This document shows, piece after piece, positions 24,520 to 32,621 of a stretch of 64,000 nt of DNA; the first letter of the stretch is position 1; every line of letters begins with the position of its first letter. The position numbers and the translations under genes were made by a program. The notes under the pieces were generated by a model. That model saw nothing but the letters and a program-made list of their open reading frames with translations. It did not search any database and was not told the origin of the DNA. Origin of the DNA: JANWJE01 sp044326545 (GTDB lineage: Bacteria; Chlamydiota; Chlamydiia; Chlamydiales; Parachlamydiaceae); the NCBI GenBank assembly GCA_044326545.1, contig JBIRBM010000003.1, forward strand, positions 1 to 64,000. The letters run 5' to 3'.

Positions 24520-25944
24520 ATGATAAAGAGTGAAGCCCCTTCTATTGTCTGGTTTAGGCAAGATCTAAGACTAGAAGATCAGCCGGCCCTTTCTGCAGCA
24601 ATTGCCAAAGGGGGAGCGATCATCCCCTTATTCATCTGGGCTCCCGACGAAGAAAATGAGTGGGCGCCCGGGGCTGCCAGCTGTTGGTGGCTCCACGGAG
24701 CCTTGATTAGATTGCAAGCCGAATTGAAATCATATGGATCAACGCTTATTTTAAGGCAAGGTCCTTCTTTGGATGCGCTAAAAGTGATTGTCCAAGAGAC
24801 GGGGGCCGATGCTGTGTTTTGGAATCGCCGTTATGAACCTACAGCCGTTAAACGAGACGCTGTCATAAAAGAGCAGTTACTCTCTCTTGGGGTGAAGGCT
24901 CAAAGTTTTAATGGATCTTTATTATTTGAACCTTGGCAAATTTTAAATAAGCAGCAAAAACCCTATCAAGTCTTTACTCACTATTGGAATGCGTGCATTG
25001 ATTTCAAGGAGCCGCCACTTCCTTTGCCAAAACCAGAGTCCATGACCTTTTACACAAAGCAGATGCATGGCGAAACAATCGAAAGCCTTGAATTATTGCC
25101 CCGTATTGACTGGGATAAAGGATTTAATATAAGGTGGAACCCCAAGGTCTACTGCCCCCAAAACATCTTGAAAAACAGTATAGAAAATATTGTAGAGCAT
25201 TATGAAGAAAGACGAGATTGTGTTGGAATCGAGGGGACGACAACCCTTTCCCCTTGTCTGCACTTTGGGGAAATTTCCCCTCGAATGATCTGGCATGCTG
25301 TGCTTCATAAAATGGGGCGGAAAAAGCCCTTTGAGGTGTTTTTGCGGCAATTGGGATGGCGTGATTTTGCTTATTATTTGCTTTATCATTTTCCCCAAAT
25401 GCCTCAGTATCCTCTTAGGACTCGTTTTTCAGGATTTCCCTGGCAAAACAATCGCTTAGCATTAAAAGCTTGGCAACAAGGAAAAACGGGGTATCCCATT
25501 GTAGATGCCGCGATGCGTCAATTATGGATCACAGGCTGGATGCATAACCGTGCACGGATGATCGTTGGATCTTTTTTGGTTAAAGATTTGCTTATCGATT
25601 GGCGAGAAGGAGAAAAATGGTTTTGGGACACGTTAGTCGATGCAGATTTAGCCAATAATGCGATGGGATGGCAGTGGATCGCCGGTTGCGGCGTGGATGC
25701 GGCCCCCTATTTTCGAATATTTAATCCGATGACTCAAGGAGAGAAATTTGATCCTAATGGAGATTATATTAGGCGATGGATTCCAGAACTGAAAGATTTG
25801 CCGAATCAATGGATTCACCGCCCTTGGGAAGCTCCGGACATTGTGTTGAGAGCAGCTGGAATTATCTTGGGTAAAGATTATCCAATCCCGATTGTGGATC
25901 ACGCTGAGGCTAGAAAAAGAGCGTTGGAAGCATATGCCGGTTAA
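24520..25944 (+). CDS. phrB: Deoxyribodipyrimidine photolyase
   Basis: A 474-residue class I cryptochrome/photolyase enzyme that reverses UV cyclobutane pyrimidine dimers using blue light and FADH-. The N-terminal antenna domain begins IVWFRQDLRLEDQPAL. The FAD-binding helical domain shows TTLSPCLHFGEISPR, FLRQLGWRDFAYYLL, and GKTGYPIVDAAMRQLW followed by TGWMHNRARMIVGSF and DLANNAMGWQWIAGCGVDA, the standard FAD and Trp-chain region. Length is normal. The ATG follows GAGGTGA. A strong hairpin at 25980-26019 ends the unit. A light-dependent repair enzyme suggests that the bacterium or its host meets sunlight. Confidence 0.95.
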   Translation: MIKSEAPSIVWFRQDLRLEDQPALSAAIAKGGAIIPLFIWAPDEENEWAPGAASCWWLHGALIRLQAELKSYGSTLILRQGPSLDALKVIVQETGADAVFWNRRYEPTAVKRDAVIKEQLLSLGVKAQSFNGSLLFEPWQILNKQQKPYQVFTHYWNACIDFKEPPLPLPKPESMTFYTKQMHGETIESLELLPRIDWDKGFNIRWNPKVYCPQNILKNSIENIVEHYEERRDCVGIEGTTTLSPCLHFGEISPRMIWHAVLHKMGRKKPFEVFLRQLGWRDFAYYLLYHFPQMPQYPLRTRFSGFPWQNNRLALKAWQQGKTGYPIVDAAMRQLWITGWMHNRARMIVGSFLVKDLLIDWREGEKWFWDTLVDADLANNAMGWQWIAGCGVDAAPYFRIFNPMTQGEKFDPNGDYIRRWIPELKDLPNQWIHRPWEAPDIVLRAAGIILGKDYPIPIVDHAEARKRALEAYAG

Positions 25945-25979
25945 ATTTTAAAATTTGATTAAATCTTTACCCTGCGAAG

Positions 25980-26019
25980 CAAGAGAGTGATGTGGCCTTT
26001 AGGCCGCATCACTCTCTTG
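25980..26019. terminator. 18-bp hairpin after photolyase
   Basis: CAAGAGAGTGATGTGGCC (25980-25997), loop TTTA, then GGCCGCATCACTCTCTTG (26002-26019); all pairs match except one G-T. No T-tract follows, so the structure may stabilise mRNA ends or insulate transcription rather than terminate alone. Confidence 0.65.
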
Positions 26020-26050
26020 TGCCCAAGGTAGGTTAAATAGTGGAGCGAAG

Positions 26051-26950
26051 ATGAAAATTTTGATTTCCGGTAGTTCAGGTTTAGTAGGTTCTGCTTTAAT
26101 CCCATTTTTTGAACAGCGGCATCATGAGGTCTATAAGCTTGTTCGAAAAGCTCCCCATGTCTCCTATCGTGAGATTTTTTGGGATTCAGATCAAGGCGTT
26201 GTTGATCCCATGTTGTTAGAGGGAGTTGATGCAGTGATTCACTTGGCCGCAGAGAGCATTATGGGCCGGTGGAGTGATCATAAAAAAGACAGGATAAAAG
26301 AGAGTCGTGTGAAAGGGACTCGATTGCTCTGTTTGGCTCTTTCTCAATTAAAGACTCCTCCTTCAGTCCTAATTGTCGCCTCTGCCATTGGTTATTATGG
26401 TGATTGCCAAGGAGGCATACGCGATGAGCAAAGCCCAAAGGGGAGTGGATTTCTGTCTGATGTTTGCCAAGAATGGGAGGAGGCAACACAAATTGCAGCA
26501 AAACGGGGAATTCGGGTGATCAATCTTCGGATTGGAATGGTGTTAAGTCCTTTAGGAGGTGCTTTAAAGCAAATGCTTCCAATTTTCAAGTTGGGTCTTG
26601 GAGGGAAAATAGGGACTGGGGATCAAATGGTGAGTTGGATTTCAATTGATGATCTGGTTCGTGCTATTGATTTTATCATACATGATAAAACCTTGGCAGG
26701 CCCTCTGAATGCTGTCACCCCTTTTCCCGTCACAAATAAGCAGATGACAACAATGCTTGGAAAGCTGTTACATCGCCCAACATGGTTAACGATTCCCGCA
26801 TTTATGGTGAAGATCATGTTTGGTCAGCTTGGAAAAGAGGTGTTATTAAGCAGTGTGGATGTTCAGCCAAAAAAATTGGAACGAGCGGGGTTTGCCTATC
26901 TTTATCCATCCTTAGAGGATTTTTTGAAAACTCTTCTTTCAAGGAAGTGA
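26051..26950 (+). CDS. TIGR01777-type (SDR39U1/YfcH) NAD(P)-dependent epimerase
   Basis: A 299-residue extended/atypical short-chain dehydrogenase. The Rossmann loop ISGSSGLVGSAL lies at the N-terminus, AVIHLAAESI follows, then SAIGYYGDCQGG with the YxxxK-region tyrosine, GFLSDVCQEWEEATQ, and VSWISIDDLVRAIDFII; the C-terminal DUF1731-like part has PAFMVKIMFGQLGKEVLLSS. This family is widespread and its substrate is unknown. GGAG lies before the ATG. The convergent downstream gene starts its 3' end 58 bp later. Confidence 0.9.
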   Translation: MKILISGSSGLVGSALIPFFEQRHHEVYKLVRKAPHVSYREIFWDSDQGVVDPMLLEGVDAVIHLAAESIMGRWSDHKKDRIKESRVKGTRLLCLALSQLKTPPSVLIVASAIGYYGDCQGGIRDEQSPKGSGFLSDVCQEWEEATQIAAKRGIRVINLRIGMVLSPLGGALKQMLPIFKLGLGGKIGTGDQMVSWISIDDLVRAIDFIIHDKTLAGPLNAVTPFPVTNKQMTTMLGKLLHRPTWLTIPAFMVKIMFGQLGKEVLLSSVDVQPKKLERAGFAYLYPSLEDFLKTLLSRK

Positions 26951-27007
26951 AAAACATCAAAACAGCTTTTTAAAGCGTGCCCCAACAGCTTAGGGCGTTA
27001 ATAGCCT

Positions 27008-28324
27008 CTATTCAATTCGACTTCTTGCCTCATTTGATTGACACATGGCTTGGATTTCATGCAAATCGGATGACTTTTGGATATCTGGCGCTTGGGTTTT
27101 TAACAGGTCTTCAGCCTTTTTTTCTATGATATCGCCATAATGTTCTCCTCCAAAAGAGAGTCGAGATTCCAGCGTTTTGTGCTGCCATGCTTCTGGTAAA
27201 ATGATGTAGCCATGAGCATCATTGGTGAGTCCTAAAATAGACACATGTGTAAATCCAAGTTTATCTCCTATTTCTTTAAACTTTTTGTCATAGAGACAGC
27301 TGAGTTCTCCTGGTATTGTAATAAAAGCATGTCGTTTATTAAGGACAATCCTATTCATTTCACTTTTGTAAGATTCTAAAGGGAGTGTGAAGCCAAATGG
27401 ATTGGGTTCTGTTTTGAATGAATACGTATCTTTTTGCGTGGAGATCTCTAAGGTATTGGCTGTGTCTATTGTGTCCCAGATCCCCTTAACTGTATCAGCT
27501 AAAGATTTGGCTAATCGATCACATGAGTCAAAACGATTGTCTTCATTAAAAATCACAGGAATGATATCTCCTTGAGCTCCATTAAAGTAAATCGCCTGTA
27601 CAGTGGGGCCGATAGAAGATTGAAGATGATCTCTTGCATATCCAACACAATCGGCTGAAAAAAGACGGTTGTCGCTTTTTAATACTGTGGGGTGGACAGG
27701 GTAGTTGAAAAGGACTGCTAAAGGACGATCATCTAAATGCGTGACTTTGATGACGGTGACAGAATTTAAAGGGAGAATGTTTGTTGGCCAAAGACCTCGG
27801 TATTGGCTTAAAGAGGGGGCTTCCCCATATCCAATTCCTACTTTTGCAGCCGTTCGATGTTGATAGGCTTGAAGAATTGCATCACACGTTTTATTGATGT
27901 AGAATTGCGTGATTTTTGCATCATAATCTCCGGCTAAGCTCGCTCCTAAAACCGGAATATTTAAATAAGCGCCTCCTCCAGAATGAGTATGAGACGAACC
28001 AATGAATATTTCACAATTTTTGAGTTCGGCGTAGGCATGAATGTGTGTGATAATCTCCTGAACCATTTCATAGGTAAATCCTAAATGATCGACGCTGCAA
28101 AAAATCATTTGTTTCTCCCCATTATCAAGGAATAGGGCGATAGCTAAAAGAGGATCATGAACCCCTTCCATCCCTTGACCTTTACGCTCTGCATAACCAG
28201 CAGACGGGGTGCCTATTGGTGGGGTGATGTCAGATTTTCCAATTCCTGCACTGACAGCAGACCTCCCAATCGCTGGATAGATAAGTCCAAATAAAAAAAA
28301 GAACAGATGTACGATGATTGTCAT
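27008..28324 (-). CDS. Exported neutral/alkaline ceramidase-fold protein
   Basis: A 438-residue protein with a signal peptide (IIVHLFFFLFGLIYPAIG) and the N-terminal ceramidase fold: VSAGIGKSDITPPIGTPSAG, FCSVDHLGFTYE, GSSHTHSGGGAY with two zinc-type histidines, LFNYPVHPTVL with the third, and YFNGAQGDIIPV. In true neutral ceramidases the last motif reads GDxSPN with a nucleophilic serine; here that position is isoleucine. The C-terminal domain of ~650-residue ceramidases is also absent. So the fold and export are well supported, but ceramide cleavage is doubtful. The start at 28324 follows CAGGAG. It may act on host lipids or another amide/ester. Confidence 0.75.
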   Translation of the reverse strand: MTIIVHLFFFLFGLIYPAIGRSAVSAGIGKSDITPPIGTPSAGYAERKGQGMEGVHDPLLAIALFLDNGEKQMIFCSVDHLGFTYEMVQEIITHIHAYAELKNCEIFIGSSHTHSGGGAYLNIPVLGASLAGDYDAKITQFYINKTCDAILQAYQHRTAAKVGIGYGEAPSLSQYRGLWPTNILPLNSVTVIKVTHLDDRPLAVLFNYPVHPTVLKSDNRLFSADCVGYARDHLQSSIGPTVQAIYFNGAQGDIIPVIFNEDNRFDSCDRLAKSLADTVKGIWDTIDTANTLEISTQKDTYSFKTEPNPFGFTLPLESYKSEMNRIVLNKRHAFITIPGELSCLYDKKFKEIGDKLGFTHVSILGLTNDAHGYIILPEAWQHKTLESRLSFGGEHYGDIIEKKAEDLLKTQAPDIQKSSDLHEIQAMCQSNEARSRIE

Positions 28325-28373
28325 TCTACACTCCTGAATTTCATTCACTCAGCTTTGAGAGATTTTCTTAATC

Positions 28374-28400
28374 AACATCTTTGATCCGATGATTGGTTTG
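28374..28400. repeat. Dispersed TTTGATCCGATG element (copy 2)
   Basis: TTTGATCCGATGATTGGTTTG here matches the minus-strand reading of 2256-2276, and its first 12 bases match 44104-44115. It lies in the gap between the ceramidase-fold gene and the LRR gene. Confidence 0.45.
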
Positions 28401-28409
28401 CCACAATGC

Positions 28410-28497
28410 GCTATCAACTGAAAGACAATTTCAATATTAAATCAACTGAAAGACAATTGAAAGACAATTTGAATATTAAAAAAAGTGAGTTGATAGC
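28410..28497. repeat. Tandem repeats enclosed by a 10-bp inverted repeat
   Basis: A 28-bp unit (28413-28440) is followed by a second copy (28441-28479) that carries an internal duplication of GAAAGACAATT. The block is bracketed by GCTATCAACT (28410-28419) and its complement AGTTGATAGC (28488-28497). It lies in the 284-bp spacer 5' of the ceramidase-fold gene and 3' of the LRR gene. It is not a CRISPR: only two units and no spacers. Confidence 0.7.
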
Positions 28498-28608
28498 AGA
28501 TGTCTAGCAGCAAAGCATCGAGATCAAAGATTCAGAACAAATTCTAAGGGCGTCGCAATAATTGTTCATTTTTTCTATTGCAGGCGCACTGTGATCTTGA
28601 ATCGAATT

Positions 28609-31600
28609 TTAAATAGACTCGAAAAGCCTTTGATTTTTTCTCATTTCCTCTGCCTCCACCATTTTTTCGAGTTTTTTCAGTCCAAATGATTTTGCAAGAT
28701 TAGAAATTTTTAAAAAATTGTCATCATCACTTTCGTCTAAACTTTGAAGAAGCTGCATCAAAGTCGCTTCGTATTCTGTTGTTCCTTTATGATCCTCTAA
28801 TTGCTTAGCGATGAGCAATAACTGGTCGGCATTGTCAAGGTCAAACTTGGAGCGAATGCGTTCTAAAAGGGCTTTATAATGTCCTGAAAAAAATTCAAAA
28901 TTTTTCGGTCCAATCATTTCAGCTAGATCAGCAGTTGTTTGAATATCCATTTTATCTAAAGATAGCTTCCCATAAAGTAAATCCCCGATTGCTGAAGCAA
29001 CCTTAGCAGTGGCGTGGACATTAATGAACATGAGTTCTGTCCCTTTGTGCATCTCATTTCCTGGTCTAAAATCATTGAGAAATTTCACAGATTTTGATAA
29101 GAGAATATCTCGATGCACTTTAACAGTCGCAACTTCTGGTTGAAACCCGTTGCGTGGCTCTTGGGTCATAAAAGAGAGAGTCGTATCAAAAAATTCTTGA
29201 GATAGAAAATCAACCGGGTATTTTAATACGATGTCATAAGAGTCTTCATGTGGAGAAAAAAGTTCTACCACGATTCTATTATGTAGATAGTGTTGACCTG
29301 ATTTTTTAAGAGCTGTTTGTTCATCGCTGTTTAAATTCAGCTTTTGTTTTAATTCATGATGGGCAATACACGCTTGGAGCTGCTCTTTGGCGTTAATTTC
29401 GATTGTGATCGGTTCATCATTTTCTTGAAAAATAACCTCGGGATATAGCTTTTTTAAATGGATTGGAAGCTGAGTTCCTCCCATCACAATGCAGTTTAGG
29501 CTTTCAAGAAGCTTAAGATCAATTTTAGAGGGGGCTTGACTATCGCCGGGTTCGTCGTCTATCGCCTCTTTTTCTTTGACGCTGCAATCATAAAACGCTT
29601 CTTCCGTTATTTGCGAGCAGTTTTTGATGTTAATTGTGGCAGCATTGAGCCGATGAGGGTTTTCAACCCATCCGTTTTCTGTTTGAATCCATTTAGGGTT
29701 GTTAAGACAATCTAGCAAAAGCCCCAGCATCTTATTCGTTAGCTTTTGGCAACCTTCAAGGTTGATGGTTTTGATCTGCGTCAAATTTTGGTTCTCTAGA
29801 ATGAATTTGAACGCCTCATCATGTGTTAAATCTTCATCAGTAAGTGTTAAAAGACTATCTGTGAAAAATAAATGAAGACCGTTTTTTTGATGAATCGTGA
29901 CATTTTTTGAAGAAATTTGAGTTCCGGTTAGTGAGATTTTTTTCAATTTCTTCAACAAGGGGATGTGAGAAGGGGTCGTCAACAAATCATCGGTAATTTT
30001 TTTGCAATCGGTTAGATCAAGATACTGTAATTGAGGCGAGGCTGCTAGGAGCAGAGCGATCCCTTTGTCCGTGATATTTGGACAATTGTATAGGCTCAGA
30101 AATTTTACGTTGGGAAATTTTTGGATAAATTCAACGATATTGCCATCATTTAATTGATGGTTGTCATCAGCCTGGATGACCCATATTCCTTTCTGGGGTG
30201 TTAAATATTTGTAGTCATCTTGATGAAGCCAATAAGCGACATTTTTGGAGCTGATTGATTTCTGATTCTCAGGGAAAATATCAGAGACGCCAGCGCGGGC
30301 TAAAGGAATTTGGAAAAGAGGGGACCAGATGTCCGGTCCGGTATACAGCTTGGCGGCAACCCCCTGCGTTGCAAGAGATGCTGTGTATAATTGTTTAATT
30401 TTAAGTGGATTAGAGGAATTTGGAAGTTGTTCGATTGGCAAAGATCCTTTTGGAAGATCGGGGAGGCAAAGGTGGGATAAAGAACGGAGTTTGGATAAGG
30501 TGACTAGGACGTTTGTTGTGAGGTTGTCACAATCTGTTAAGATAAGTGATTCAACATGTTGAGCATTTGTTTTACTCAAGAACTTCTGTAAATCTGCATC
30601 AGTGATCTTCAATCCACTGAAATTGATTTTTTTTATATTGACACAATGCGAAAGTAGGTGGCTGGTTTGATCAAAGGAGAAATGTCTTAGATCTAATTCC
30701 TGAAGAGTCAATAAATCAGAGGGAAGGAGAATCTCTTCATAGGCAGGGTAATGGTGATAGCATTGGAGCAAAAGCTCTAGAGATGGACAATAAGCTAACA
30801 AACAAGAAAAATCATCTGCTATCCAATCATTCTTTGGATCATCTGATAAAATGATTTTTTTTAAATCAGGAAAATGAAATAAAGAGAGTTTTTGAATAAA
30901 TTGATATTCATCATGTTGAGATAGGGTAATCGCTTGAAAGTTAATTTCTTCTAGTCCATTTAGCTGAATTTCAGCAACTCTGTCTTTAAGGCGAGTCAGA
31001 CAAAGAAAAAGATCTTGGGTTAGCGGAACAGTCGAAGTGAGTGTAATCTCAATTTTATTGGGACAACATGAAGGATATTGATTTAAAAACGCTTCTAATT
31101 CCTGTAATGATGCAAGTGCTGATGCGGTTATCTTCACCTCTCCTCGATATGTTTGAAAAACAGACTCTTTTACTTTCTGATTTGATTCATTACACAATTT
31201 TAATAGGGTCGAGCCGCCCAATTTTTGAGTGGCAAATGTAACGTGACCCTTTTGAGATAAGGCTCTAGTAAAATACGGTTTCCATTCTTCAATCAATAAG
31301 GGGACGAGCTTTTGATCCTCTCGTAATAAAATCGCTGTTAAAACCTCTTTATTTGCTAAACAATTAAACTTCTCTTGTGTGCAACCCACAGTCTTTAGTA
31401 ATGTTTCCTCACTCTCATCTAAAGGTTCAAGTGATGATCCCCAGATTGCCATTTGTTTGATGATTGCTTTAAAGGTTTCGATTGCGATCGGTTGATGATG
31501 AAAGTCGTTGAGGATTTGAAAATATGTGCTAAATCCTTTCAATGCTTGATTTCTCTGTTGTGTTGCCTGGATTTTCTTACTTTCCGCTTCAAATATAGGA

Positions 31601-32475
31601 AGTAAGGATTGTACAACGCGTGCATCATTGGAATCTTCATCGATGTCTGACATACCGTGAATGAAATTAAAGGGATTTTTCTCGGAATTTTCCTCACATT
31701 CACTTTCAATATCACTTTCAATAGATTCATTCTCATCATCTTCTGATTTTGACGAAGGGGAATGATTAAAATACAATTCCGTCAAAACTCTTTGCATCTC
31801 GAGATCATCATCAAAAACATTGTTTTCCTTTGGATGATTGTTTTTGTCATCATCAAAAACATTGTTTTCGTTGGGATCATTGTTTTTTTGATCAAAAATC
31901 TGGAGTCGTTTTTGACGAATTTTATTCCGTTCTTGTTCATTCTTAGAGTCAGTTGTTGTTTTCTTTTGTTTCGATTGAGAGTGTGAGATTTGATTTTCTT
32001 CTATGTTATTTTCTTCAGGAGCATCGTCATCGTCCTTTTGCAAATCGATCAGATTGTTTAAACACCTCCTGTAGTTTTGATACTCTTGATCCGTTTTCTT
32101 TTCAGCTTGTTCCATTCCATTAGAAAAGCAGGAGGGTAAGAATTTTTTTAGAAATTTCGGAGTGCAACGAGCTAAACATTTCAATATTTTCCGGCTCAAG
32201 CTGTTTTTCGTCGATTCGCGGTAACGAGAATAAATCAATGTACCGTTTTTTAAGAGTGCGTTTAAATAGTGGATCTGATTTGCACGTTGTGAGAGTGAGA
32301 GGGGCGAAAAATCGTTTGTGATTTGTTTGCGAGCCAACGCAAACACCTCTGCTAAACGGATCGTTTTGATTTTTGTATTCTCTAGCTCGTTCGAAATCGG
32401 GTCTTTCACTCCTATGTATGTTTGGTTTGAGAGAACTTCTTTAAATACAGCATCTAATTTCTCAAGAGAACTCAT
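28609..32475 (-). CDS. Large LRR protein with C-terminal BTB/POZ-like domain
   Basis: About 1288 residues with no export signal peptide. The N-terminal ~130 residues are helical; about 150-270 are low-complexity and acidic (ESIESDIESECEEN), including a 14-residue tandem repeat (NENNVFDDD). From about 440 to 1010 run leucine-rich repeats of the Cys-containing F-box/LRR type (FLSLYNCPNITDKGIALL, LQYLDLTDCKKITDD). Residues about 1115-1215 read like a BTB domain: VKVHRDILLSKSVKFL and DLLYGKLSLDKMDIQTTADL. LRR/BTB/F-box proteins form large eukaryotic-like effector families in amoeba-associated Chlamydiae and can act as Cullin-3 ubiquitin-ligase adaptors. GTG at 32484 is an alternative start; AAGAG precedes the ATG. 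Confidence 0.8.
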   Translation of the reverse strand: MSSLEKLDAVFKEVLSNQTYIGVKDPISNELENTKIKTIRLAEVFALARKQITNDFSPLSLSQRANQIHYLNALLKNGTLIYSRYRESTKNSLSRKILKCLARCTPKFLKKFLPSCFSNGMEQAEKKTDQEYQNYRRCLNNLIDLQKDDDDAPEENNIEENQISHSQSKQKKTTTDSKNEQERNKIRQKRLQIFDQKNNDPNENNVFDDDKNNHPKENNVFDDDLEMQRVLTELYFNHSPSSKSEDDENESIESDIESECEENSEKNPFNFIHGMSDIDEDSNDARVVQSLLPIFEAESKKIQATQQRNQALKGFSTYFQILNDFHHQPIAIETFKAIIKQMAIWGSSLEPLDESEETLLKTVGCTQEKFNCLANKEVLTAILLREDQKLVPLLIEEWKPYFTRALSQKGHVTFATQKLGGSTLLKLCNESNQKVKESVFQTYRGEVKITASALASLQELEAFLNQYPSCCPNKIEITLTSTVPLTQDLFLCLTRLKDRVAEIQLNGLEEINFQAITLSQHDEYQFIQKLSLFHFPDLKKIILSDDPKNDWIADDFSCLLAYCPSLELLLQCYHHYPAYEEILLPSDLLTLQELDLRHFSFDQTSHLLSHCVNIKKINFSGLKITDADLQKFLSKTNAQHVESLILTDCDNLTTNVLVTLSKLRSLSHLCLPDLPKGSLPIEQLPNSSNPLKIKQLYTASLATQGVAAKLYTGPDIWSPLFQIPLARAGVSDIFPENQKSISSKNVAYWLHQDDYKYLTPQKGIWVIQADDNHQLNDGNIVEFIQKFPNVKFLSLYNCPNITDKGIALLLAASPQLQYLDLTDCKKITDDLLTTPSHIPLLKKLKKISLTGTQISSKNVTIHQKNGLHLFFTDSLLTLTDEDLTHDEAFKFILENQNLTQIKTINLEGCQKLTNKMLGLLLDCLNNPKWIQTENGWVENPHRLNAATINIKNCSQITEEAFYDCSVKEKEAIDDEPGDSQAPSKIDLKLLESLNCIVMGGTQLPIHLKKLYPEVIFQENDEPITIEINAKEQLQACIAHHELKQKLNLNSDEQTALKKSGQHYLHNRIVVELFSPHEDSYDIVLKYPVDFLSQEFFDTTLSFMTQEPRNGFQPEVATVKVHRDILLSKSVKFLNDFRPGNEMHKGTELMFINVHATAKVASAIGDLLYGKLSLDKMDIQTTADLAEMIGPKNFEFFSGHYKALLERIRSKFDLDNADQLLLIAKQLEDHKGTTEYEATLMQLLQSLDESDDDNFLKISNLAKSFGLKKLEKMVEAEEMRKNQRLFESI
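31805..31888 (-). repeat. 42-bp in-frame tandem repeat in the LRR gene
   Basis: Two 42-bp units (31805-31846 and 31847-31888) encode KNNHPKENNVFDDD and KNNDPNENNVFDDD. Being a multiple of three, copy-number change would alter linker length without a frameshift. Confidence 0.8.
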
Positions 32476-32621
32476 TGCTTTCACTCTTATTTTTTGATTG
32501 CTTATAATGTTTTTAGAATAATTAATTACTTAATTATAGTTATTTAAATTAAGTTATTATAAAGATTTTAAAAAAATGGATCGAAATTCGAGGAATTAGG
32601 CGTCATCTCATGGTCTTTCAA

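Noticed and set aside
27008..28324. Confident call of a functional neutral ceramidase
   Set aside because: The nucleophilic serine motif is GDIIP and the second domain is missing, so only the fold is claimed.
28410..28497. CRISPR-like repeats
   Set aside because: Only two imperfect units, contiguous without spacers, and no cas genes anywhere in the window.
30329..30562. Plus-strand frame inside the LRR gene
   Set aside because: It is antisense to a long well-formed LRR coding region and has no independent support.
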